Origin: Amycolatopsis tolypomycina
GTDB taxonomy: Bacteria; Actinomycetota; Actinomycetes; Mycobacteriales; Pseudonocardiaceae
DNA length: 64,000 bases
Direction: 5' to 3'
NCBI RefSeq assembly: GCF_900105945.1
Contig: NZ_FNSO01000004.1
Coordinates: forward strand, 6,948,001 to 7,012,000
The notes beneath the pieces are model-generated. The model ran no database searches. It worked only from the letters and a program-made list of their open reading frames with translations, and was not told the DNA's origin. Every line of letters begins with the position of its first letter. Position 1 is the first letter of the stretch. The translations under genes were made by a program, and so were the position numbers. Shown piece by piece: positions 9,505 to 17,259 of this stretch.

Positions 9505-9528
9505 CTAAGCTACCGTTCAGTAGCTAAG
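9505..9528. promoter_or_regulatory. 24-base palindromic operator upstream of the DUF4442 gene
   Basis: The core is AGCTAC-N6-GTAGCT, with the flanks extending the symmetry to 18 of 24 positions. It lies 16 bases from the DUF4442 start and 45 bases from the divergent phosphatase start. Size and shape fit a TetR-type operator. Confidence 0.5.
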
Positions 9529-9559
9529 CAGACGGCCGGCCGCCGCGCAAACGGCCGGG

Positions 9560-9565
9560 TATGTT
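9560..9565 (+). promoter_or_regulatory. -10 hexamer of a likely leaderless transcript
   Basis: TATGTT ends seven bases before the GTG at 9573; this supports GTG 9573 rather than the ATG at 9561, which overlaps the hexamer. Confidence 0.4.
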
Positions 9566-9572
9566 CGGCCGC

Positions 9573-10160
9573 GTGACCAACCGTCTCTTCCTCCTCCGGC
9601 ACGGGCAGACCGAATGGTCGCTGAACGGGCGGCACACCGGCCGCACGGACATCCCGCTGACGCCGGCGGGCGAAGGCCAGGCCCGCGCCGCCGGGGGAAC
9701 CCTCCGGAGCCTGGTGGGCGGCCCGTCGCTGGTGCTGTCGAGCCCGCGTGCCCGGGCGCTGCGCACGGCCGCGCTGGCCGGGCTGCGCGTCGACGAAGTC
9801 ACCGAGGACCTCGCCGAGTGGGACTACGGCGACTACGAAGGCATCACCACACCGCAGATCCGCGAAACCGTGCCCGGCTGGACGGTCTGGACCCACCCGA
9901 GCCCCGGCGGCGAAAGCGCTTCGGACGTGTCGTCCCGCGCGGATCGCGTGCTGGACCGCGCGCGGCAGGCGTGCGAGGCCGGCGACGTCATCTTGGTGGG
10001 ACACGGGCACTTCAGCCGTGTGCTGGTGGCCCGCTGGCTCGGCCTGCCCGCCACCGCCGGCGTCCACTTCGGACTCGACGCGGCCGGCATCGCGGTGCTC
10101 GGCGACGAGCGCGGCGAACCCCAGATCGAACACCTCAACCTGCTGCCCGCGGAGGACTGA
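9573..10160 (+). CDS. histidine phosphatase family protein (phosphoglycerate mutase-like)
   Basis: 195 aa. The catalytic RHG motif is in LFLLRHGQTEWSLNGRHTG at the N-terminus, SSPRARALRTA carries the second conserved Arg, and DVILVGHGHFSRVL the second catalytic His; the acid is likely in LAEWDYGDYEG. This is a cofactor-independent-of-bisphosphoglycerate type broad phosphatase rather than glycolytic mutase, judged by its short length. GTG at 9573 is preferred over ATG 9561 because of the -10 placed seven bases upstream and because VTNRLFLLRHG starts where the fold starts. One base separates it from the acetyltransferase gene, so the two form an operon. Confidence 0.82.
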   Translation: MTNRLFLLRHGQTEWSLNGRHTGRTDIPLTPAGEGQARAAGGTLRSLVGGPSLVLSSPRARALRTAALAGLRVDEVTEDLAEWDYGDYEGITTPQIRETVPGWTVWTHPSPGGESASDVSSRADRVLDRARQACEAGDVILVGHGHFSRVLVARWLGLPATAGVHFGLDAAGIAVLGDERGEPQIEHLNLLPAED

Positions 10161-10161
10161 C

Positions 10162-10644
10162 GTGCCCGACGACCGCATCCGCCGGATCCGCCCTTCGGAC
10201 GTCGAAGCGGCGGTCGGCCTGGCGTACGAGCTGGCGGAGTACGAACGCGCGCCGGACGAGTGCCACCTGACGCCGGCGCAGCTGCACGAGGCGCTGTTCG
10301 GCGAGTCGCCGAAGCTGTTCGGGCACGTGGCCGAAGTGGACGGCGAGATCGTCGGCTTCGCGGTCTGGTTCCTGAACTACTCGACGTGGCGCGGGGTGCA
10401 CGGGATCTACCTGGAGGACCTGTACGTCCGCGAGTCCCAGCGCGGTTCGGGCCTGGGCAAAGCGCTGCTGGCGGCCCTGGCGGCGGAGTGCGTCGCGAAC
10501 GGCTACGCGCGGCTGGAGTGGTCGGTGCTGGACTGGAACCCGGCGACGGAGTTCTACAAGGCCCTGGGCGCGGTCCCGATGGACGAGTGGACGGTCAACC
10601 GCCTCACCGACGAGCCGCTTCGCGCGTTGGCCGCCCAGGCTTAA
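10162..10644 (+). CDS. GNAT family N-acetyltransferase
   Basis: 160 aa, complete GNAT fold: IRRIRPSDVEAAVGLAYELAEYERAPDE, the strand LEDLYVRESQRGSGLGKALL with the acetyl-CoA pyrophosphate loop RGSGLGKALL (R/Q-x-x-G-x-G/A), and LEWSVLDWNPATEFYKALGAVPMDEW. The last part is the pattern of the diamine/SSAT-like subgroup. GTG at 10162 has a GGAGGA ribosome site five bases before it inside the end of the phosphatase gene. Substrate not predictable. Confidence 0.85.
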   Translation: MPDDRIRRIRPSDVEAAVGLAYELAEYERAPDECHLTPAQLHEALFGESPKLFGHVAEVDGEIVGFAVWFLNYSTWRGVHGIYLEDLYVRESQRGSGLGKALLAALAAECVANGYARLEWSVLDWNPATEFYKALGAVPMDEWTVNRLTDEPLRALAAQA

Positions 10645-10646
10645 AC

Positions 10647-10699
10647 GTCATGAAAGAGTCGTTCATGACGTCGGATGTCATGAACGACCCTTTCATGAC
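10647..10699. repeat. double inverted repeat at a convergent junction (bidirectional terminator)
   Basis: Two 23-base arms (10647-10669 and 10677-10699) match in 22 of 23 positions as inverted copies, and each arm is itself nearly palindromic, beginning GTCATGAA and ending TTCATGAC. It begins three bases after one stop and ends 17 bases before the opposing stop. Confidence 0.6.
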
Positions 10700-10716
10700 A
10701 TCCGGGCGGGCCTGAG

Positions 10717-11187
10717 TCAGTCCTCTTCGTGGCCTTCGCGCTCGGCACGGCGGCCGGCGAGGCCACCGCGTTCGGCGGCCTCGGTCTCCGTCTCGCCTTC
10801 GCGCAGCCCCAGCGCCCAGGCCCGCGACGGCCGCCGGAACAGCAGGACCAGGGCCGCGATGCCCAGCAGCGCGATCGGCACGCCCCACAGCGGCTCGCCG
10901 GACGGGCCGAGCAGGTACCAGCCGAGCCCGATCACGATCAGCGCGATCACCACGCCCGGCGAGCGCGCCCACGTCTGGCCGAGCACCAGCCCGGCCGACG
11001 CGGCCAGGAACGCCAGTGCCACCACGATGAACGTGCCCGACTCGACGAAGACGTTGTTGCCCGGCTGCGCGGGCGAGCCCAGGCCGTTGACCAGCACGAC
11101 CACCCCGAACACCAGCAGGGCGAGCGACGGCACCGCGGTGACCGCGCCGGCCAGCCGGACCTCACGGGGAGCGGGCGAGAGCTTCAC
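10717..11187 (-). CDS. four-helix integral membrane protein of unknown function
   Basis: 156 aa with four clear hydrophobic segments at about residues 15-35, 50-72, 80-98 and 104-120, then a charged, Glu/Arg-rich cytoplasmic tail (LREGETETEAAERGGLAGRRAEREGHEED). GTG at 11187 was chosen because GGAAGG lies eight bases upstream; a GTG at 11229 would add 14 residues but has no ribosome site. Family not recognised. It is the only gene of its unit and faces the acetyltransferase gene. Confidence 0.6.
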   Translation of the reverse strand: MKLSPAPREVRLAGAVTAVPSLALLVFGVVVLVNGLGSPAQPGNNVFVESGTFIVVALAFLAASAGLVLGQTWARSPGVVIALIVIGLGWYLLGPSGEPLWGVPIALLGIAALVLLFRRPSRAWALGLREGETETEAAERGGLAGRRAEREGHEED

Positions 11188-11494
11188 TGCGGCGGCCTTC
11201 CGGTTTTCGGCGAGCGCAGGGGACTCCACCAGGGCGAGTCACCGTGCGTGAGCTCTTTCGATCGTATGCCACCCGGTCGGCCGTTTTCGCGGGACCGCCC
11301 GGGCGTCGAAAATCAAGATGTCGTCGATGAGCGGGCGGTCGGCCCGGGTGCACTTGTCACGACGAGCGGACACTCGCGCGTGAAGGAGGACCGCCCGGCA
11401 CAGGGTCTCGAAGGTGCTGTTCCCCGGGGTTGCGCCCGTCACCATGCGGCGCCGGAAGGTTCTCGGGCCGCCGGAAGTCACTTACTCTGCGGTA
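11188..11494. other. intergenic region without a supported gene
   Basis: This 307-base divergent gap must hold the promoters of the membrane protein gene and the lipid kinase gene. Short open frames on the minus strand have neither ribosome sites nor recognisable sequence. The only usable signal I see is the -10 at 11483-11488. Confidence 0.4.
11483..11488 (+). promoter_or_regulatory. -10 hexamer of a likely leaderless transcript
   Basis: TACTCT ends six bases before the ATG at 11495, and TTCTCG 17 bases further upstream is a weak -35. There is no ribosome binding site. Confidence 0.4.
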
Positions 11495-12421
11495 ATGCGC
11501 GCAATCCTCGTGGTGAACCCCCAGGCCACCTCGACCACCGCGGGTGGCCGGGACGTCCTGGCGCACGCGCTCGCCAGCCAGGTCAAGCTCGACGTGGTCG
11601 AGACGGACTACCGCGGCCACGCGATGGCGGTCGCGCGCTCGGCGGCGCGGGACGGCATCGACCTGGTCGTCGCGCACGGCGGCGACGGCACGGTCAACGA
11701 GGTCGTGAACGGCCTGCTGGCCGACGCCGACGGTGACCCCACCCAAATCGGGCGAGTGCCCGCCCTGGGTGTCGTCCCAGGCGGCTCGGCCAACGTGTTC
11801 GCGCGCGCCCTCGGCATCTCCGCCGACTCCTTCGAGGCCACCCACCAGCTGCTCAACGCGCTGGAGAACGACCGCTCGCGCCGGGTCGGGCTCGGCCTGG
11901 CCGACGGGCACTGGTTCACCTTCAACGCCGGCCTCGGCTGGGACGCCGACGTCGTCGGCCGGGTCGCCAAGCGCCGCGGCAAGCAGACCACCGCCGGCCT
12001 CTACCTGCGCGCCGCCGTCCGCTCCTACTTCCGGCCGCCGCTGGGCCGGCCCGCCCTCACGATCCGCGTCCCCGGCGAAGACCCGGTCGAGGCGTTGACC
12101 GCTTTCGTGTCGAACACCGATCCGTGGAGCTACCTGGGCGAGCGCGCCGTTCACCTCAACCCGGGTTGCTCGTTCGAGACGGGATTGGGTTTGTTCGCGC
12201 TGAACGGTCTGGGGTTGCCCACGGTGTTCAAGCATGTACGCCAAGCTTTGACTACGAAGAGCAACCAGCGCGGCCGACGTCTCGTGCGTCACGATGACCT
12301 GCCGATGATCCGCATCGACGCAGCTGAACCGGTAAACTTCCAGGTGGACGGCGACCTCGTCGGCCAGCGGACTCGAGTCGAGTTCTTCAGCGTCCCCCAT
12401 GCACTCACGGTGATCGTGTGA
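11495..12421 (+). CDS. diacylglycerol kinase family lipid kinase
   Basis: 308 aa soluble lipid kinase of the YegS/DgkB type, phosphorylating diacylglycerol or a related lipid with ATP at the membrane. VVNPQATSTTAG opens the catalytic domain; VVAHGGDGTVNEVVNGL is the nucleotide-binding GGDGT motif; VPGGSANVFARAL and FQVDGD near the C-terminus are family hallmarks. ATG at 11495 starts directly at MRAILVVNPQ. Upstream in-frame codons lack a ribosome site. A lipid kinase immediately before whiB1 is also the order I recall for Rv3218-Rv3219. Confidence 0.88.
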   Translation: MRAILVVNPQATSTTAGGRDVLAHALASQVKLDVVETDYRGHAMAVARSAARDGIDLVVAHGGDGTVNEVVNGLLADADGDPTQIGRVPALGVVPGGSANVFARALGISADSFEATHQLLNALENDRSRRVGLGLADGHWFTFNAGLGWDADVVGRVAKRRGKQTTAGLYLRAAVRSYFRPPLGRPALTIRVPGEDPVEALTAFVSNTDPWSYLGERAVHLNPGCSFETGLGLFALNGLGLPTVFKHVRQALTTKSNQRGRRLVRHDDLPMIRIDAAEPVNFQVDGDLVGQRTRVEFFSVPHALTVIV

Positions 12422-12606
12422 CGACGGGACCGCTGATCGCCTGCGGATAAGTGCCAGGTGCCGTTCGTCGACGGAGAAGCTCCACTCAGCGCATCAGCCT
12501 TCCCTTACCTAGGCTGTTTCGGAGAGAAACCGCAGGTCAGAGGGGTCGCTCGGCCGGGTGACCTGACTCACCGATCTTCCGGAAACCCTTGTCGAAAGCG
12601 GTGCTT

Positions 12607-12622
12607 CGTGAAAGCATTCACA
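12607..12622 (+). promoter_or_regulatory. CRP-type (cAMP receptor protein) binding site upstream of whiB1
   Basis: CGTGAAAGCATTCACA matches the consensus TGTGA-N6-TCACA in nine of ten specified positions. It lies 74 bases upstream of the whiB1 start. In M. tuberculosis whiB1 is known to be regulated by the CRP protein Rv3676, which gives this match functional weight. Confidence 0.65.
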
Positions 12623-12695
12623 AGCACCCAAGAACACGACCGCCATTGACGACTGTGGCGCGGCCCTCCCGCGCCATATGAAGGAGCTCACGAAC

Positions 12696-12950
12696 ATGGA
12701 CTGGCGCCACGACGCGGCCTGCCGAGACGAGGACCCCGAGCTGTTCTTCCCGGTGGGAACCAGCGGTCCTGCTCTGTCGCAGGTAGCTCAGGCGAAGGCC
12801 GTGTGCCACCGCTGCCCCTCCGCTTCCGACTGCCTGGCCTGGGCTCTGGCCAGCGGCCAGGACGCGGGCGTGTGGGGCGGCATGAGCGAAGACGAGCGAC
12901 GCGCGCTCAAGCGCCGCCGTACGCACATTGGCACGCGTACCAACGCCTGA
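12696..12950 (+). CDS. whiB1: WhiB1-type iron-sulfur transcription factor
   Basis: 84 aa, the same length as mycobacterial WhiB1. The four [4Fe-4S] ligands are Cys9, Cys37, Cys40 and Cys46 (CHRCPSASDC), followed by the GVWGG turn and the basic C-terminal tail (RRALKRRRTHIGTRT) that contacts DNA. WhiB1 binds the SigA C-terminal region, is essential in mycobacteria, and loses DNA silence when NO hits its cluster. ATG 12696 has AAGGAG eight bases upstream; an earlier ATG at 12678 contains that ribosome site and is rejected. Preceded by a long leader with a CRP-type site, and followed by a strong terminator. Confidence 0.93.
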   Translation: MDWRHDAACRDEDPELFFPVGTSGPALSQVAQAKAVCHRCPSASDCLAWALASGQDAGVWGGMSEDERRALKRRRTHIGTRTNA

Positions 12951-13127
12951 TTTTCACTGCTTGCACCACCCGAGCCGCGGAGAAATTCACCCGGCGGGCA
13001 CGCCTGTGTCCACGCCGTCTGGGGTGATACCTACCCGGCTTGAGCTTAACAAGTGAGGCGAAACCACCTGGCGACGGGTGCGGTGAAACCTCACCGGGAC
13101 TTCAAGTCCTCCCGCGAAGCGCTGAAC

Positions 13128-13157
13128 GGCCCGGCACCACGCACCTGGTGCCGGGCC
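13128..13157 (+). terminator. hairpin terminator downstream of whiB1
   Basis: Arms GGCCCGGCACCA and TGGTGCCGGGCC pair perfectly over 12 bases with a six-base loop. It lies 178 bases after the whiB1 stop and no gene intervenes, so whiB1 mRNA has a long 3' end or a small RNA is hidden between them. Confidence 0.65.
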
Positions 13158-13163
13158 TTCATC

Positions 13164-13306
13164 GTGTCGACCTCCCCATCACGCGTGTCGACCTCCCCAT
13201 CACGCGAGTCGGCCCTTCAATCACACCGTCGAAGCGCAGCGGCGTGATTGAGCGGTCAACTCGCGTGATCAGGGAGACGACACGCGTGATTGGGGGGACG
13301 ACACGA
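13164..13306. repeat. modular inverted repeat array at a convergent junction
   Basis: The left half carries repeated units of GTCGACCTCCCCATCACGCG with about 22-base spacing; the right half carries inverted versions (GGTCAACTCGCGTGATC, GACGACACGCGTGATTG). The halves can pair into one long hairpin across CGTCGAAGCGCAGC. The array ends two bases before the pdtaS stop. The same ATCACGCGTGTCGAC module recurs at 41136-41260. Confidence 0.6.
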
Positions 13307-13307
13307 G

Positions 13308-14828
13308 TCAGAGGCGGCGGGACAGCGGTATGCGCAGCGCGGCTTCCGTCCCCGTCACGCGGGTCGACGACGCCTCCGTCCGCACCTTCCGCAGCGAAAG
13401 GGAGCCCCGCAGCTCGGACTCCACCAGCGTCCGCACGATCTGCAGCCCCAGGCCGTCCGAACGCTCCAGCGAGAACCCCGACGGCAGGCCGCGGCCGTTG
13501 TCGCGGATCACGACGTCCAGCCAGCGGGCCGAGCGCTCCACGATCAGCTCGACCTTGCCCGACCGGCCCGCCGGGAAGGCGTGCTCGATCGCGTTCTGCA
13601 CCAGCTCGGCCAGCACCATCACCAGCGGCGTCGCGATCTCCGCGACCACCACCCCGAACGAGCCCTTCCGCGACAGGCTGACCTGCGACTCCGCCGTCGC
13701 GACCTCGCCGACCATCGGCAGGACGTTGTCGAGCAGCTTGTCGAGGTCGACGCGCTCGTCCACCGAGATCGACAGCGCCTCGTGCACCAGGGCGATCGAC
13801 GTCACCCGGCGCACGGACTCCGCCAGGGCGAGCCGCGCCTCCTCCGACGTCGTCCGCCGGGACTGCAGGCGCAGCAGCGCCGCCACCGTCTGCAGGTTGT
13901 TCTTCACCCGGTGGTGGATCTCACGGATCGTCGCGTCCTTCGACAGCAGCGCGCGATCGCGCCGCTTCACCTCGGTGACGTCGCGGACGAGCACCAGGGC
14001 GCCCGCCGCCTGCCCGGCCGGCCGCAGCGGCAGCGCGCGGAACAGCACCACCGCGCCCCGCCGCGAATCGGCCTCCGTGCGGCTCGACGGCTTCCCGTCG
14101 AGAGCCTCGATGATCCGGTGGGACACCTCGGTCGCGTCGAACGGGTCGCGGATCAGCGAGCGCGTCAGCGGCGCCAGGCGCGTCCCGACCAGGTCGGACT
14201 CGTGCCCCATCCGGTGGTACGCGGACAACCCGTTCGGGCTCGCGAACACGACCGTGCCGCTCGAATCGAGCCGGATCAGCCCGTCACCCACCCGCGGCGA
14301 CGTGTGCGTGTCCGTCGCGTTGGTGCCGTTCGGCGGGAAAGTCCCGTCCACGATCATCTGGCACAGGTCGCCGGCGCTGCCGAGGTAGGCGATCTCCAAC
14401 GGCGAGGGCACGCGCGGCGCGGCCAGGTTCGTCTCGCGGCTCATCACGGCGATGACCTCGTCGTGGAACCGGACCGGGATCGCCTCACGCCGCATCGGCA
14501 GGTCGCGGTACCAGTGCGGGTCCTCCTCGCGGCAGATCCGCACCTCGCGCATGGCCTTCGCCAGCTGCGGGTGCTCCTGGACCGTGAACCGCGTGCCGAC
14601 GACGTCCTCGGGGTGCGCGGTGGGCGCCGTCGTCGGCCGCGCGTGCGCGACGCAGACGAAGTCGCCGCCGTCCGGCTGCAGTTCCTCGGTCACCGGGACC
14701 CAGAGCAGGAAGTCCGCGAAGGACAGGTCGGCCAGCAGCTGCCACTCGGCGACGACGGTCTGCAGGTGGTCCGCCGCCTCCCCGGGCAGGCCGGTGTTGT
14801 CGGCGAGCAGTTCGGCGAGCGTGGACAC
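13308..14828 (-). CDS. pdtaS: PdtaS-type sensor histidine kinase
   Basis: 506 aa cytosolic sensor kinase. It opens STLAELLADNTGLPGEAADHL as in mycobacterial PdtaS, followed by a GAF-type domain (to about residue 150), a PAS domain (IRLDSSGTVVFASPNGLSAYHRM), then a HisKA_2 dimerisation domain with the phosphorylated His in ATIREIHHRVKNNLQ, and an HATPase domain (ELVQNAIEHAF, DNGRGLPSGF, GLGLQIVRTLV). It has no membrane segment. Its partner PdtaR, an RNA-binding antiterminator response regulator, is not in the window. GTG 14828 gives the conserved N-terminus; start codons further upstream do not. Confidence 0.9.
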   Translation of the reverse strand: MSTLAELLADNTGLPGEAADHLQTVVAEWQLLADLSFADFLLWVPVTEELQPDGGDFVCVAHARPTTAPTAHPEDVVGTRFTVQEHPQLAKAMREVRICREEDPHWYRDLPMRREAIPVRFHDEVIAVMSRETNLAAPRVPSPLEIAYLGSAGDLCQMIVDGTFPPNGTNATDTHTSPRVGDGLIRLDSSGTVVFASPNGLSAYHRMGHESDLVGTRLAPLTRSLIRDPFDATEVSHRIIEALDGKPSSRTEADSRRGAVVLFRALPLRPAGQAAGALVLVRDVTEVKRRDRALLSKDATIREIHHRVKNNLQTVAALLRLQSRRTTSEEARLALAESVRRVTSIALVHEALSISVDERVDLDKLLDNVLPMVGEVATAESQVSLSRKGSFGVVVAEIATPLVMVLAELVQNAIEHAFPAGRSGKVELIVERSARWLDVVIRDNGRGLPSGFSLERSDGLGLQIVRTLVESELRGSLSLRKVRTEASSTRVTGTEAALRIPLSRRL

Positions 14829-14902
14829 GCACCCCATCAAACCAGAGCGGGCCGTCATGACACACTTGAGAGGTTGACCAGCTTTGACGACGAGGAGTGA
14901 GC

Positions 14903-14977
14903 ATGTCGAAGCGCGCCCGCAAGCGTCGCGACCGGAAGAAGAACGGCGCGAACCACGGCAAGAAGCCCAACGCCTGA
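14903..14977 (+). CDS. 50S ribosomal protein bL37 (24 residues)
   Basis: A 24-residue, extremely basic peptide: it starts MSKRARKRRDRKK and ends NHGKKPNA. Length, composition and the NHGK-PN ending agree with bL37, the small actinobacterial large-subunit protein first seen in mycobacterial ribosome structures. GAGGAG lies six bases upstream of the ATG, and a perfect bidirectional terminator follows 13 bases after the stop. It sits between pdtaS (divergent) and rsrA (convergent). The peptide is short enough that most gene finders miss it; the excellent ribosome site and flanking signals are the main support. Confidence 0.8.
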   Translation: MSKRARKRRDRKKNGANHGKKPNA

Positions 14978-14990
14978 GCGTTCGGCATGA

Positions 14991-15025
14991 CGAAGGCCCC
15001 CACACCGTGAGTGTGGGGGCCTTCG
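14991..15025. terminator. bidirectional terminator between bL37 and rsrA
   Basis: Perfect 15-base arms (CGAAGGCCCCCACAC and its complement) with the loop CGTGA. Positioned between convergent stops at 14977 and 15039. Confidence 0.75.
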
Positions 15026-15038
15026 TAGTGCTCGGGCG

Positions 15039-15359
15039 CTACTCGGAGCGCTGCTCGAGGGTGATCTCGGTGCGCTCCACGGTGACGCCGCCGCGGGAGG
15101 CGACGGTCTGGCGGATCGACGCGCGCAGCCGGCTCTTCAGCTCGGCCGGCGCGTGGTCGCCGCCGCACTTGCGGGCCAGCAGCTGCTTGATGTGCTCGTC
15201 GATGCCGTACTCCTCGAGGCACGGCGGGCAGTCCTCGATGTGGGCGCGCAACGCGGCGTCGCGCTCGGGGCTGCACTCGCGGTCGAGCAGCAGGTAGATG
15301 TCGGCGAGCGCCTCTTCGCAGCGGACCTTGTCGGACGCGCCTTCGCACATGTCGTTCAT
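15039..15359 (-). CDS. rsrA: mycothiol-system anti-sigma factor RsrA (zinc redox switch)
   Basis: 106 aa cytoplasmic zinc-containing anti-sigma factor. Ligands Cys14, His40, Cys44 and Cys47 ([10 protein letters not shown]) are in the same arrangement as Streptomyces RsrA Cys11, His37, Cys41 and Cys44. On disulfide stress the zinc is lost and SigR is released. The ATG at 15359 overlaps the sigR stop (ATGA), so the two are translationally coupled, giving near-equal amounts of sigma and anti-sigma. Confidence 0.92.
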   Translation of the reverse strand: MNDMCEGASDKVRCEEALADIYLLLDRECSPERDAALRAHIEDCPPCLEEYGIDEHIKQLLARKCGGDHAPAELKSRLRASIRQTVASRGGVTVERTEITLEQRSE

Positions 15360-15979
15360 CGCCCCGCCACCTCCTCACGGGCACCCCGGATGAAGCCACG
15401 CTCGCGGGCCACGTCGGCGAGCAGGTCGCGCAGCTGCGCGCGGCCGCGGTGCAGGCGGGACATCACGGTGCCGATGGGCGTGTCCATGATCTCGGCGATC
15501 TCCTTGTACGCGAAGCCCTCGACGTCGGCCAGGTAGACGGCCAGCCGGAACTCCTCGGGCAGCTTCTGCAGGGCGGCCTTGACGTCGGTGTCGGGCAGGT
15601 TGTCCATCGCCTCGACCTCGGCCGACCGGAGCCCGCTGGAGGTGTGGCTCTCCGCCTTGGCGATCTGCCAGTCGGTGATCTCCTCGGTGGGCGCCTGCAC
15701 CGGCTGCCGCTGCCGCTTGCGGTAGCCGTTGATGTAGGTGTTGGTCAGGATGCGGTACATCCAGGCCTTGAGGTTCGTGCCGGCCTTGAAGGACGCGAAG
15801 GCGGCATACGCCTTCAGGTAGGTCTCCTGGACCAGGTCCTCGGCATCGGCGGGGTTGCGGGTCATCCGCATCGCGGCCGAGTACAGCTGGTCGAGCAGCG
15901 GCATCGCGTCCCGCTCGAAACGCTCGGCGCGCTCGGCCTCGGTCGCTTCTTCCGGCGCTGAGTTCTGCGTGCTCGGCAA
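15356..15979 (-). CDS. sigR: ECF sigma factor SigR (SigH), disulfide stress
   Basis: RNA polymerase sigma factor for the thiol-oxidative stress regulon. Region 2 is [35 protein letters not shown]...[24 protein letters not shown] and region 4 [48 protein letters not shown]. The short form starts at TTG 15979 (207 aa), preceded by AAGGGA. The frame stays open for 48 more codons to GTG 16123, ten bases downstream of the GTT box of the SigR-type promoter at 16133-16158, so an extended form of 255 aa is also possible. Cotranscribed with rsrA. Confidence 0.92.
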   Translation of the reverse strand: MPSTQNSAPEEATEAERAERFERDAMPLLDQLYSAAMRMTRNPADAEDLVQETYLKAYAAFASFKAGTNLKAWMYRILTNTYINGYRKRQRQPVQAPTEEITDWQIAKAESHTSSGLRSAEVEAMDNLPDTDVKAALQKLPEEFRLAVYLADVEGFAYKEIAEIMDTPIGTVMSRLHRGRAQLRDLLADVARERGFIRGAREEVAGR

Positions 15980-16132
15980 ACCGTTCCCTTCCCGCTCGGC
16001 GTCGATGCGCGTGCGCGCATACGGCGGACCCGAGTTTACGCGGGGACCGGGCACGCCGCGGTTCGCCGGTGCCTCGGGACGGCGGCGGCTGCGTGAGCGT
16101 GTGGTGGCGAGCGTTGTTGTCACGTCCCGTAC

Positions 16133-16158
16133 AACCGATCGGGGTGATCGGGCATTCC
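16133..16158 (-). promoter_or_regulatory. SigR-dependent autoregulatory promoter
   Basis: On the minus strand the sequence reads GGAAT-N18-GTT, an exact match to the SigR/SigH consensus. It directs transcription into sigR-rsrA and lies in the gap shared with ybaK on the other strand. Confidence 0.85.
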
Positions 16159-16159
16159 C

Positions 16160-16165
16160 TAGACT
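16160..16165 (+). promoter_or_regulatory. -10 hexamer of a likely leaderless ybaK transcript
   Basis: TAGACT ends six bases before the ATG at 16172. It abuts the -35 element of the SigR promoter on the other strand, so the two promoters may interfere. Confidence 0.4.
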
Positions 16166-16171
16166 TCCGCC

Positions 16172-16648
16172 ATGGCTGGCAAGGGCACCCCGGCGACGGC
16201 GTTGCTGTCGAAGCAAAAAGTGGCGCACACGCTGCACGCGTACGACCACGACCCGCGCGCGGAGTCGTACGGGCTGGAGGCGGTCGAGGCCCTCGGCCTG
16301 GACCGGGCGCGGGTGTTCAAGACGCTGGTGGCGGAGGTGGACGGCCGCCTGACGGTGGGTGTGGTCCCGGTCACGGGCCAGCTGGACCTGAAGGCACTGG
16401 CGGCCGCGGCGGGCGGCAAGAAGGCGAAGATGGCCGACCCGGCGGCGGCCCAGCGCGCGACGGGCTACGTGCTGGGCGGGATCTCGCCGCTGGGCCACCG
16501 GAGCCGGCTGCCGGTGGTGATCGACGCGTCGGCGGAGACGTTCGAGACGGTGTTCTGTTCGGCCGGCCGGCGCGGGCTGGAGGTGGAGCTGGCACCCGGC
16601 GAGCTCATCCGGCTGACCGGCGCCGTGGTGGCGCCGATCGCCGCCTGA
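16172..16648 (+). CDS. ybaK: YbaK/EbsC-type Cys-tRNA(Pro) deacylase
   Basis: 158 aa trans-editing enzyme of the YbaK/ProX family that hydrolyses mischarged Cys-tRNAPro. The invariant Lys is in [61 protein letters not shown] is the family core, with [11 protein letters not shown] the substrate loop. Single gene, start ATG immediately after a -10 box, transcribed opposite to sigR. Confidence 0.9.
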   Translation: MAGKGTPATALLSKQKVAHTLHAYDHDPRAESYGLEAVEALGLDRARVFKTLVAEVDGRLTVGVVPVTGQLDLKALAAAAGGKKAKMADPAAAQRATGYVLGGISPLGHRSRLPVVIDASAETFETVFCSAGRRGLEVELAPGELIRLTGAVVAPIAA

Positions 16649-16650
16649 GC

Positions 16651-17259
16651 TCAGGCCAGCGGCCGCAACACCCGCGACAGCCACTCCGTCGCGGCCCGGG
16701 ACACCGTCTCCAGGTCCTTCCCCAGGTTGTGGTCGCCGTCCACCAGGACCAGCTCCTGGTGCGGTCCCGGCTTCGGTCGCCCGAACGGGTCACGCTCGCC
16801 CTGGATCACCAGCGTCGGCACCTCGACCGCGTCGAACTCCGGCTGGCGCGTCTTCTCCGGGCGGCCCGGCGGGTGCTCCGGGAACGCCAGGCACAGCACG
16901 GCCACCGCCTGGCCGGCCGACGCCGTCCGGCAGGCCACCCGGGCCCCCGACGAGCGGCCGCCGAACACGAACGGGAGGCCGTCGAAGCGCGCCGACAGCT
17001 CGTCCGCCACCGTCAGCCAGGCCGTGTCCAGCTGGTTCGCCGGGGCCGGCGCGCGGCGGCCCGCCACCTTGTACGGCTGCTCGACCAGCGCCACGTGCAC
17101 GCCCGCGTCCCGGGCCGCGCGCGTCACCGCCACCAGGTCCTTCGCCCCGAGGCCGCCGCCCGCGCCGTGGCCGAGCATCAGGACCGCGTCGCCCTCCTCG
17201 GCGCAGTGCAGGTACACCCGCGCCGGGCCGTAGGCCGTCTCGATCGGGATCGCCGTCAT
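16651..17259 (-). CDS. alpha/beta hydrolase-like protein (KANL3/Tex30 type)
   Basis: 202 aa. [37 protein letters not shown] is the N-terminal alpha/beta-hydrolase strand and loop; [15 protein letters not shown] is the nucleophile elbow (GRSSG), [15 protein letters not shown] carries the acid, and DGDHNLGKD the His. This matches the KANL3/Tex30 subgroup of dienelactone-hydrolase-like proteins. Start ATG 17259 overlaps the SRAP stop by four bases, so both are in one operon. Substrate unknown. Confidence 0.8.
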   Translation of the reverse strand: MTAIPIETAYGPARVYLHCAEEGDAVLMLGHGAGGGLGAKDLVAVTRAARDAGVHVALVEQPYKVAGRRAPAPANQLDTAWLTVADELSARFDGLPFVFGGRSSGARVACRTASAGQAVAVLCLAFPEHPPGRPEKTRQPEFDAVEVPTLVIQGERDPFGRPKPGPHQELVLVDGDHNLGKDLETVSRAATEWLSRVLRPLA

